Shown here piece by piece: positions 33,631 through 41,350 of a DNA stretch of 64,000 nt. The DNA comes from Oleispirillum sp963678075 (GTDB lineage Bacteria > Pseudomonadota > Alphaproteobacteria > Rhodospirillales > Rhodospirillaceae), in contig CAXXPK010000001.1 in assembly GCA_963678075.2 (NCBI GenBank), forward strand, positions 62,001 to 126,000, in the 5' to 3' direction. The notes under the pieces are model-generated. The model saw nothing but the letters and a program-made list of their open reading frames with translations. It was not told where the DNA came from and made no database searches. The first letter of the stretch is position 1, and each line of letters opens with the position of its first letter. The position numbers and the translations under genes are program-made.

Positions 33631-34296
33631 ATGATTGTTTGCGTGCATCAGGTTCTTTGCGCGGCGTCGCGCGCGCTGAGAATTCAGCTTGGCGAGAAGG
33701 GGCTGGCGTTTGAATTGCGCGCCGAACGCCCGTGGGAACGTGCGCCCGAATTCTTGCGCCTCAACCCGGCGGGGGAACTGCCGGTGCTGTTGGACGAGGG
33801 ACGGGTTGTCGCGGGGGTCGGACCCGCCATCGAGTACCTGGAAGAAATCCACCCCGAACCACCGCTTTTGGGCTGTGACCCGGAACAGCGGGCCGAGGTG
33901 CGGCGTTTGCTTCACTGGTTTTTGTGCAAGTTCGAGCGCGAGGTGACGCAGCCGATCGTCGGCGAGAAGCTGGGCAAGCGAATTGCCGCCGCCGGGCCGC
34001 CCAACAGTCGCGCGATTTCCGCCGGACGCCTGAATATCCATGTCCACATGGATTACATCGCGTGGCTGATGGAACGCCGCCGCTGGTTGGCCGGCGAGAT
34101 CATGACCCTGGCCGATATCGCCGCCGCGGCGCAATTTTCGGTGGTGGATTTCGCGGGCGAAGTGCCGTGGGTTTGCCATCCCGAGACCAAGGACTGGTAT
34201 GTCCGCATCAAGTCTCGTCCGGCCTTCCGTCCCATTCTGGCCGACCGCCTGACCGGCATCGTGCCGCCCAAGCACTACGCCGACCTGGATTTCTAG
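33631..34296 (+). CDS. fzlA: GST-fold protein, FzlA-like
   Basis: A 221-residue glutathione-S-transferase-fold protein. The N-terminal thioredoxin-like domain (GEKGLAFELRAERPWERAPE, LRLNPAGELPVLLDEG) and helical domain (EVRRLLHWFLCKFEREVTQP, MERRRWLAGEIMTLADIAAA) match alphaproteobacterial FzlA. So does the C-terminal HYADLDF, which is characteristic of that family. In Caulobacter FzlA binds FtsZ filaments and is needed for constriction; it lacks GST activity. The segment after the first strand here is VLCAASRALRIQ instead of the usual PLSPFCRKVRI-type helix start, an unusual divergence. RBS spacing is poor, but the ATG fits the family. Confidence 0.82.
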   Translation: MIVCVHQVLCAASRALRIQLGEKGLAFELRAERPWERAPEFLRLNPAGELPVLLDEGRVVAGVGPAIEYLEEIHPEPPLLGCDPEQRAEVRRLLHWFLCKFEREVTQPIVGEKLGKRIAAAGPPNSRAISAGRLNIHVHMDYIAWLMERRRWLAGEIMTLADIAAAAQFSVVDFAGEVPWVCHPETKDWYVRIKSRPAFRPILADRLTGIVPPKHYADLDF

Positions 34297-34312
34297 GTTA
34301 AGGAGACCGCCG

Positions 34313-34691
34313 ATGACCGATGATCGCACGCCGTCACGCCATGAGACGGGGTTGAAAACGCTCGCCGCGATCGACGGCAAGGCGGGGGAGGCGGTGGCGC
34401 AAAGCCTGGCCGACATCGCGCCGGATTTTGCGCGGATTCTGATTGAGTTTCCCTTTGGCGACATCTATTCCCGGCCCGGGCTTGACCTGAAAAGTCGCGA
34501 GATGGCGACGGTGGCTGCCCTGGCGGCGATGGGCAATGCCCTGCCGCAACTGAAAATCCACATCGGCGCGGCGCTCAACGTTGGGATGACGCGAACCGAG
34601 GTCGTCGAGATTCTGATGCAGATCGCCGTCTATGCCGGATTCCCGGCGGCGCTGAACGGCCTGTTCGCGGCGAATAGCTCTTCGTTCCTAG
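34313..34691 (+). pseudogene. carboxymuconolactone decarboxylase-family protein, 3' end frameshifted
   Basis: About 122 codons match small AhpD/CMD-like proteins: PDFARILIEFPFGDIYSRPG, LDLKSREMATVAALAAMGNA, QLKIHIGAALNVGMTRTEVV and YAGFPAALNGLFAA. The redox CxxC of AhpD is absent, as in the gamma-CMD subgroup. After LFAAN the natural end is lost: the frame runs on antisense through the neighbouring TPR gene for another 140 codons. In the +1 frame a TAG follows within eight codons (34689-34691), so a single-base change near 34670 probably removed the stop. A read-through protein with a nonsense tail may still be partly active. Confidence 0.68.
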
Positions 34692-35599
34692 GGTTTGGTG
34701 GTTGGGGCGGCGGGCTTTGCTGCCTCTTCCGGCGCGGGGAATTCCAGCAGTTCGATGTTGCGGCGCACGTCCTCGTCCATCGGCGAATCCCCGGGCAGGG
34801 CGGCCAGGGCCGCCAGGGCCGCCGCCCAGTCGGCGCGCGCCTGATTCGGATGCTTTTGCAGGCGATGGACGATGCCGCGTTCCAGATGCGCCGCCGGATC
34901 GGCGGGCGCCGCCTTGATCGCGGCGTTCAGGTCGTTCAGCGCCAGATCCAACGCGTCCAGGAAGCGATAGGCGGAGGCGCGGACCACCAGGGCCTCGACA
35001 TTGCGGGGGCTCAGTTTCAGGGCTTCGCTGGCATCGTCCACTGCCAGCCCATAGTTTTGGGCGCGGGCGCGGATGCGGGCACGGCTGATCCACAAGTCGA
35101 AGGCCGTGGGGTCCAGTCTTAGGGCGGCGGACTGCGCGGCGTTGGCGCTGTCCCAGCGTTTGGCTTCGGCCCAGGCCTGCGTCGCCTGATCCAGCATGCG
35201 GGCGCGGGTTGCGTCGTCCTGACGGCTTTGCCTTGCCAGGTCTTCCAGCCGTTCCGCTGCTTCCGGCGCGAAACCAAGCTTCAGCAGCGCGACGGCGGCG
35301 CAATGCTTGGCGGGTTCGCCGCCACCCAGCGCCACCCAGGCATCGGCGTCGTCGAAGGCATCCTTGGCGCTGCGGTCGATTTTCGCCATGCAGGCGGCAT
35401 AGTGGGCGGCATCGGCCTTGCGCGCCGCGATCGATTCCCTGGTCGGCGGGTTGCCCTGCGGCTTCGCCGGGTCGGCGGCGCGGGCGACGGGCGCCAGCGG
35501 CAGCCCGGCCAGCAGAATCAGCCCGGCGCATTGAGCGGCGCGGCGCAAGGGTGTAAGTCTGGCGGATGAAAACAGGCTTGGAAAAAGGAACGCGGACAT
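34688..35599 (-). CDS. secreted TPR-repeat protein
   Basis: A 303-residue protein with a signal-like N-terminus (LILLAGLPLAPVARA, cut near residue 42). Helical repeats of tetratricopeptide type follow: AWAEAKRWDSANAAQSAALR, ARIRARAQNYGLAVDDASEA, ASAYRFLDALDLALNDLNAA and RGIVHRLQKHPNQARADWAA, about residues 140-270. The ends are Ala/Pro-rich. TPR proteins act as protein-protein adaptors; no partner can be named. Its stop overlaps the CMD-like gene from the other side at a CCTAGG site, and its ATG lies 1 bp from the start of the divergent epimerase gene, so regulatory elements of each gene must lie within the other. Confidence 0.8.
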   Translation of the reverse strand: MSAFLFPSLFSSARLTPLRRAAQCAGLILLAGLPLAPVARAADPAKPQGNPPTRESIAARKADAAHYAACMAKIDRSAKDAFDDADAWVALGGGEPAKHCAAVALLKLGFAPEAAERLEDLARQSRQDDATRARMLDQATQAWAEAKRWDSANAAQSAALRLDPTAFDLWISRARIRARAQNYGLAVDDASEALKLSPRNVEALVVRASAYRFLDALDLALNDLNAAIKAAPADPAAHLERGIVHRLQKHPNQARADWAAALAALAALPGDSPMDEDVRRNIELLEFPAPEEAAKPAAPTTKP

Positions 35600-35600
35600 C

Positions 35601-36467
35601 GTGGCGACGCCTCATCTGTTGATCTTCGGTCTCGGTTATAGCGGGTTGCGGCTGGCGCGGGAATGCCTTGCCGATGGCTGGCGGGTTTCCGGCACGGTGC
35701 GCGGCTCCGACAAGGCGGCGCAGTTGCAGGCGGCGGGGATTTCCGCCCATGGCTTCGGCGCGGGCGGGACCTTGCCCGACGACAAACTGGCCGACGTCAC
35801 CCATATCCTCGACACCACGGTGCCGGAAGCGACGGGCTTCGCCGTCCTGCCCGAGGCGCGCCGTCTGTTCGCCGCCGGAATGCGACCATCGTGGGCGGGA
35901 ATGTTGTCCTCGACCGCCGTCTATGGCGATTGCGCGGGTCGTTGGGTGGATGAAGCCGCCGTACCCAAGCTCGGATCGGCCCAGGGGCGCGCCCGTCTGA
36001 CGTCGGAGGCGCAATGGCTGGCCTGGGGGACGAAAACCGGGGTCGCCACCCACGTCTTTCGCCTGCCGGGGTTGTATGGGCCGGGACGGTCGGCCCTCGA
36101 TCAGGCGCGGGACGGTTCCTCCCGTCGCATTCATCGCGAAGGTCACCGCACCAGCCGCGTCCATGTCGATGACGTGATCGCGGCGCTGCGTCTTTCCATG
36201 GCGGCGCCGGTCGCGGGGCGGATTTATAACGTCGCCGATGACTCGCCCGCCCCCAATGCCGAGGTGGTGGATTTCGCTTGCGCGCTGCTCGGCATCGCGC
36301 CGCCGCCGTTGGAACGCCACGAAGATTTGGCCCCCACCGACCCGCGTTTGCGCTTCCTCAAGGAAAGCCGCTTGGTTGCCAACGCGCGGTTGAAGGCGGA
36401 ATTGGGTTGGGTTCCGCGCTTTCCCGGCTACCGCGAGGGCCTGAAAGCCGCGCTCGCGGAGGAATAA
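35601..36467 (+). CDS. NAD(P)-binding epimerase/reductase (YeeZ-like SDR)
   Basis: A 288-residue extended short-chain dehydrogenase of the YeeZ group. The Rossmann motif is LLIFGLGYSGLRLARECL, of the GxGxxG type. Other landmarks are AGMLSSTAVYGDCAGRWVDE (catalytic Ser and Tyr region), THVFRLPGLYGPGRSALDQ, SRVHVDDVIAALRLSM and RIYNVADDSPAPNAEVVDFA. The enzyme probably acts on a nucleotide-sugar-like or small-molecule substrate that cannot be named. GTG at 35601 is the likely start because MATPHLLIFG begins the fold. The frame is intact. Confidence 0.83.
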   Translation: MATPHLLIFGLGYSGLRLARECLADGWRVSGTVRGSDKAAQLQAAGISAHGFGAGGTLPDDKLADVTHILDTTVPEATGFAVLPEARRLFAAGMRPSWAGMLSSTAVYGDCAGRWVDEAAVPKLGSAQGRARLTSEAQWLAWGTKTGVATHVFRLPGLYGPGRSALDQARDGSSRRIHREGHRTSRVHVDDVIAALRLSMAAPVAGRIYNVADDSPAPNAEVVDFACALLGIAPPPLERHEDLAPTDPRLRFLKESRLVANARLKAELGWVPRFPGYREGLKAALAEE

Positions 36468-36517
36468 AAACAAGCCGGGGCCAGTCCCGGACCGGCCTCA
36501 GCAGGGTGTTGAAGAAG

Positions 36518-36862
36518 TCAGAGTGGCTCGCAGACGAAGCCTGATTCATTGCTGCTATGGATGTAGATGTGGCCAACCAATCGGCCAGCAGTGCCGAGGG
36601 CGACCCATCCTCTCCCGCAAGCAATATCGGCGTCGTTGTGGCCTTCCCACGAGAATTCGGCGCAGACGGCACCATCCCGGCTCCCGTAACGCACGTCGAG
36701 CCATCTCTTGACCGCGCCGAACACCCGTTCGCCATCAGAGGCGCCACCAAAGGTAATGTGGGCGGGCTCCAGAAGGTCGAGATGATCATCTGGCCAAGTG
36801 TCCATCTCGACGCTGCTCCAGCGGCCTTCGAAGACTTTGGCAAAGGCGGGCAGGCGCTTCAT
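36518..36862 (-). CDS. IS passenger protein of unknown function
   Basis: A 114-residue protein with no signal or membrane segment. It is rich in Trp, Asp and Glu: KVFEGRWSSVEMDTWPDDHL, LLEPAHITFGGASDGERVFG, AVKRWLDVRYGSRDGAVCAE, FSWEGHNDADIACGRGWVAL. I recall similar small hypothetical proteins in varied proteobacteria but know no function. Its ATG overlaps the TGA of the transposase (ATGA at 36859-36862), so it is translationally coupled to the transposase and belongs to the element. The frame is complete and ends near the left end of the IS. It could regulate transposition or give the element or host an advantage. Confidence 0.7.
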   Translation of the reverse strand: MKRLPAFAKVFEGRWSSVEMDTWPDDHLDLLEPAHITFGGASDGERVFGAVKRWLDVRYGSRDGAVCAEFSWEGHNDADIACGRGWVALGTAGRLVGHIYIHSSNESGFVCEPL

Positions 36863-37091
36863 GTGGGCATCTCCCCTGCCAGCAGTTTGGGTGGTCGCAG
36901 CAGATTGTAGGCGGCTGCCGAGAAGGCGAAGGCCCAATCCACCTTATCAAGGCCGCGCAGTTTGGTTTTCCGCATCCCTGCGACTGTCTTGATCCAGCCA
37001 AAGGCTTCCTCGATCCGCTTGCGGATGCGCATGGAGGCGGTATAGCCGGGATGGCGGGTGGTGCGCTTATCTATGGCCGAGCGACGTCGGC
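36859..37091 (-). pseudogene. DDE transposase, C-terminal fragment
   Basis: About 77 codons remain: RRRSAIDKRTTRHPGYTAS, RIRKRIEEAFGWIKTVAGMR with the last catalytic Glu in EEAFGW, and KVDWAFAFSAAAYNLLRPPK. These match the end of IS5/IS1182-group transposases of about 330-450 residues. The fragment starts at the TA target duplication of IS copy 2 and has no start codon of its own. The first two catalytic Asp residues are missing, so it is inactive. Confidence 0.85.
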
Positions 37092-37165
37092 TAGGTTCAG
37101 GACCCATTAAATTATTGTCAGGCAGATCGGCGGCTAATTCACTCATGGGAGGGAGGACCCCATCC

Positions 37166-37534
37166 ATGAGTGATCTGTTTTGGTTGTCAGAGAGGCAGTT
37201 GGCGAAGATCGAGCCGCATTTCCCGCTATCGCATGGCGTGCCGCGGGTTGATGATCGGCGAGTGATCAGCGGCATCGTTCATGTGATCCGCAACGGCTTA
37301 CGGTGGCGAGATGCACCACTCGTCTATGGCCCCCACAAAACCCTCTATAATCGTTTCGTTCGCTGGAGCCGACTTGGGGTGTTCAGCCGGATCTTCGCGG
37401 CCTTGACGGGAGAGGCTGGCCCTCCAGACCGGTTGATGATCGATGCAACCCACCTGAAAGCTCATCGGACCGCCGCGAGCCTCTATAAAAAGGGGCTCTT
37501 CCCCGATGTATCGGACGCACAAAAGGCGGGCTGA
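37166..37534 (+). CDS. IS427-like transposase, orfA
   Basis: A 122-residue product with the DUF4096-type N-terminal domain (MSDLFWLSERQLAKIEPHFP, SGIVHVIRNGLRWRDAPLVY) and the first catalytic Asp in RLMIDATHLKAHRTAAS. It starts after GGGAGGACCCC. The full transposase arises by a -1 shift on the A5G4 run at 37487-37495, after which the frame reads GALPRC, then RTKGGLNSKLHAVCDGQG, the family sequence. Without the shift, translation ends at 37534. Confidence 0.88.
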   Translation: MSDLFWLSERQLAKIEPHFPLSHGVPRVDDRRVISGIVHVIRNGLRWRDAPLVYGPHKTLYNRFVRWSRLGVFSRIFAALTGEAGPPDRLMIDATHLKAHRTAASLYKKGLFPDVSDAQKAG

Positions 37535-37602
37535 ACTCCAAGCTTCATGCGGTTTGCGACGGACAAGGAAGGCCCCTCATCCTGCTGCTCAGCGAGGGGT
37601 AA

Positions 37603-37926
37603 ATGAGCGATCACAAAGGCGCGATGCTGTTGCTCGACCTATTTCCCAAGGCCAACGTCCTGATCGCCGACAAGGGCTATGACGGTGATCCCCTTCGAGA
37701 GGCTTTGACACAGCGAGGGATCGCTACATGCATCCCGCCAATGCGTCATCGCAAAACCCAGTACGCTTACGACAAAACCCTCTATCGCCAGCGTCATAGG
37801 ATCGAGAACCTCTTCGCTCGCCTCAAGGATTGGCGGCGTATCCACACCCGATATGACCGATGCGCGGATATCTTCTTTGCCGCCGTCATCATCGCGGTAC
37901 TCCTCCTCTTCTGGATCGAACCTTAA
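37603..37926 (+). pseudogene. IS427-like transposase, orfB, with a nonsense codon at its fusion border
   Basis: This is the catalytic C-terminal half, with the second Asp near LIADKGYDGD and Glu in RHRIENLFARLKDW. In the frame reached by the -1 shift, the family sequence SEGQMSDHKGA is interrupted: the Gln CAA (present in copy 1) is TAA here at 37600-37602, directly before ATG 37603. The full-length transposase therefore stops about 35 codons after the shift. orfB could only be made separately from its ATG, which has no clear ribosome site. Copy 2 is thus probably unable to make active transposase, although its ends look usable. Confidence 0.85.
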
Positions 37927-37941
37927 TGAGTCCTGGGCCTA

Positions 37942-40900
37942 AAGGCCATGTGGTGGTCGAGGAAGCGCCGCCTTCGCCGCGCGGCGATGACGACCCCTCG
38001 CCGCAGGTCGTGGCGCTGTCGGCCCGTACGCCCAAGGCGTTGTCGCGGATGATTCGGGATCTGGCCGCGCGTCTGGCGGAAGAGGACGACGCCTTCGCCG
38101 ATTTGGCCTTTACCCTGCAAACCGGGCGCGAAGGTTATGAGGAACGGCTGGCTTTCGTCGCGGCCTCGCGGGGGGAGGCCCTGGCGACCTTGTCCGCCCT
38201 GGCCGATGAGCGCGCGGCGGCGGTCGCCGTCTTCCGGGGTCGGACGCGCCGGGGGGGGGCGGGGGCGGTTCTTGACGGGGCCGAGGCGGTCGCGCATTCC
38301 TTGGACGATCCGGCCTTGGACGATCTGGCGCGGGCCTGGGTCGAGGGCCTGCCGGTGAATTGGCGCGGCCTGCATCGTGGCAAGACGCGGCGGCGCGTCG
38401 CCCTGCCGCCCTATCCCTTGGATCCGATATCCCATTGGCTTCCGGCGGGACGCGTCCCGTTGATCCCGGTGGAAACGAAGGAGCGTGTCGTGACTCGTGC
38501 CGTTCCGGTCGTCGAGGATGAAGACGAGACCCTGCTGCTGCGGCCGCTTTGGTTGGACAAGCCGGTGTCGGCGGAGGGAGTCTCGCCGTCGAGCCGTCTG
38601 GTGCTGCTGTGCGGCCTGCCCGCCGCCTTGGCGGAGGGGCTTCAGCGCGCCCTGGGCGACGCGCCCAGCCGGGTCATCGGCGCCCAGTCCGCCGATCCTG
38701 GCGACGATTTCATGGATGTCGCAACGGCGGTCATGACGCTGCTGCGCGACCTGTTGTTGGGTCCCGAAAAATTGCGGCCGGGATTGGTGCAGTTGGTCGC
38801 GCCGAAGACGCCATGCGCGGCCCTGACCGCTGGGTTGTCCGGTTTGGCCGGGACGCTGGCGCAAGAAACCGTGTCGCCGGTTTTCCAGTCCATCGCCATC
38901 GATCCGGCGGTGGACGCGGTGGTTCGGGCGCGTTTTTTGGATGAAGATTCCCGTTGCCCCAAGGATCGGCTGATCCGTCACGACGGTGGGCATCGCCAGG
39001 TGCGGCGGTTGGCCGAACTGCCGTCCGGTCCCGCTTTGTCCCGTCCGTGGCGCGATGGCGGATGCTATGTGATTTCCGGTGGCCTGGGGGGCTGGGGCGG
39101 ATGTTCGCCCATGACATCGCCACCCATGCCCGGCATCCGACGGTGGTTTTGATCGGGCGCTCGGCGGCGGGCAATCTGGCGCGGGAGACCCTGGCCGTGC
39201 TGGAAAAAGCCGGGGCACGCGCGGTCTATCACGCCCTCGACGTTACCGATGCCCCTGCGGCGAGTGTCCTGATGGCGCGATTGCGCGCGGAACATGGGGC
39301 GATCAACGGGATGCTGCGCACGGCGGGCGCGATCCAGGATGCCTTGCTGGTTCGCAAGGACATGGCGACCACGGTCCGGGTCTTCGCTCCTAAGGCCCTT
39401 GGGGCGATGGTGCTGGACGCCGCGACGGCGGGCGACGCGCTGGACTTATTCGTTTGCTTCTCGTCTCTGGCGGGATTACTGGGGAATCTGGGACAATCGG
39501 ACTATGCCATGGCCAACGGCTTCCTGGATGGTTTCGCCGCGTGGCGCAATCGGCGGGTAGACCGGGGCAAACGCACGGGCCGCACCCTTTCGATTGATTG
39601 GCCCCTGTGGCTTCGGCGTCCGGGGGGCTTCGGTCGATGCGATCCCGGCGATCCTGCTGACGCAGGTCGCCCGCGAGTTGCACCTGGACGAGGCGCCGGG
39701 GGTCGATGTTTCGCCCGCCGTTCTGTTCTCCCAGCCGACCTTGATCGGGTTGGCGCGGCATCTGGCGACGGCGGCGGGCGGAAGCGATCCGCCGGGGCGA
39801 TGCGACGCTGGCGATCGCCGGTGCCGCCAACCTGATGTTGACCCCGATGGGACACATCGGGCTGTCGCGCGCGGGCATGCTGAGCCGTCGGGGACGGTGC
39901 CGTACCTTCATGTCCGATGCCGATGGCTATGTGCGCGGCGAAGGGGTCGGGGTGTTCGTGCTGAAGTCGTTGCGGAACGCGGAGGCCGATGGCGACCACA
40001 TTCACGCGGTGATTCGGGGCAGTGGCGTCAATCATGGCGGACGCGCGAATTAGTTGACCGCGCCCAATTCCGTCGCCCAGGCCGATCTGTTGGTCGAGGT
40101 GTATCGCCGCGCCGGGATCGACCCGCGCACCGTGATCTGTCTGGAGGTCCACGGCACCGGAACGCCCTTGGGCGACCCGGTGGAGGTGGGGGAACTAAAC
40201 AGCGCCTTCCGTCAGTTATATCGGGATTGGGATGTGCCGCCGACGCCGACGCCGTATTGCGGCCCGGGCTCGGTCAAGACCCATGTCGGCCACCTGGAAC
40301 TGGCGGCGGGCGCAGCCGGTCTGGCCAAGGTCCTGTTGCAAATCCGCCACCGGACGCTGATCGCCAATCTGCATGTCGGGGAACTGAATCCGCACATCTA
40401 TCTGGCCGGAACGCCGTTTCAGGTGGTGCGCGCCAACCGGCCGTGGACGACCTTGCGCGACGAGAATGGGCGCGAGTTGCCGCGCCGCGCCGGAATCAGT
40501 TCGTTCGGGTATGGCGGCGTCAATGCCCATGTGGTGGTCGAGGAATATCCGTCGCCGCCGTCGGCCGATGCCGACGATGGGCGTCCGGTGGCTCTGGTGC
40601 TGTCGGCCCGCGACGAGACCCGTTTGACCGAAGCCTGTCGCGACTTGAAGACGTGGATCGCCGCCCATCGCGAAGGCGGTCGCGCCCTGCTGGCGGGATG
40701 TGGCGTTTACCCTGCAACTGGGTCGGGATGCGATGGCGGCGCGCTTGGGGCTAACCGCCATGTCCCTGGCCGAGGCCGAGGACAAACTGGCCCGATACCT
40801 GAATGGGGAAACCGGAATTCCGGGAATGTCGAGCGGTTCGGCGCGGCGATCCGCGACGCCGGTGCCGATTGTCTGGCGACCTTCGCCCCGATGGGGTTGG

Positions 40901-41345
40901 TCTATGGCCCCAGTCACCAGGGTTTGGTGTCCGTCGCGGTCGGCGAGAAAGAGCTTTTGGCCGAGATCGTGTTGCTGCGGGAATCCGCCGACCTCAGTCC
41001 GGCCTGGGTGATGAATCCGGCGCTGCTGGACGCCGCGTTGCAGGCCAGTGCCGGATTCTCGGTCGGTGCGGACGGGCGTTTCGGGACGGTGCGGGCCGAG
41101 GTGCCGGTGGCGGTGCGCGAATTGATCGTGTAAAAACCGTTGTCGCCGCGTCTGTTCGTCTGGCTGTGCGCCAGGGATGCGGGCGGGGTGGATCTAACGC
41201 TGTGCGGCGAGGATGGATGTGTGTGCGTGCGGCTGTTGGGCTTCCGTACCTTCCCGGTCAAGCCGGTGGAGTCCCCGCCGCCCGTTGCGCCGCCGCCCGT
41301 CGTGTCGGAGCGGACGCTGGCCGCGCATTGGGATGAGATGGCGGA
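37942..41345 (+). pseudogene. trans-AT-type modular polyketide synthase, eroded (KS end, KR, ACP remnant, KS remnant, DH remnant)
   Basis: Domains are recognisable in order. GHVVVEEAPPSP ends a ketosynthase, followed by a post-KS linker (FADLAFTLQTGREGYEERLA) typical of trans-AT systems and a ketoreductase (GGCYVISGGLGG, frameshift near 39095, then LFVCFSSLAGLLGNLGQSDY). An acyl-carrier piece (ILLTQVARELHLDE then VDVSPAVLFSQPT) lacks the phosphopantetheine Ser. The second ketosynthase starts only at TLAIAGAANLML, so its catalytic Cys is missing, but it has LEVHGTGTPLGDPVEVGELN and KTHVGHLELAAGAAG. A dehydratase C-half (LVYGPSHQG, NPALLDAAL) ends it. No acyltransferase domain is present. In-frame stops occur at 40051 (TAG) and 41131 (TAA), with frameshifts near 39095, 39630, 39800 and 40700. 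Confidence 0.9.
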
Positions 41346-41350
41346 ATGGC

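Larger units (their letters stand above)
36502..37093 (-). mobile_element. truncated IS5/IS1182-type element carrying a passenger gene
   Basis: The left end GCAGGGTGTTGAAGAAGTC (about 36502-36520) resembles the GTTGAAAAAGTC-like ends of this IS group. Inside, on the minus strand, are the last 70-odd codons of a DDE transposase and a small downstream gene. The element is cut at 37093 by IS copy 2; the missing front of the transposase is not found on the other side, where polyketide synthase sequence begins. An IS-associated rearrangement removed the rest. Confidence 0.6.
37094..37939 (+). mobile_element. IS5-family (IS427-like) insertion sequence, copy 2
   Basis: An 846-bp element with imperfect 17-bp ends (GGTTCAGGACCCATTAA on the left; GGCCCAGGACTCATTAA as the complement of the right end) and a TA duplication on both sides (37092-37093 and 37940-37941). 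It is inserted between the truncated transposase remnant and polyketide synthase sequence. The inner 17 bp differ from copy 1 at a few positions. It carries orfA and orfB, which need a -1 ribosomal frameshift at AAAAAGGGG (37487-37495). Confidence 0.92.
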
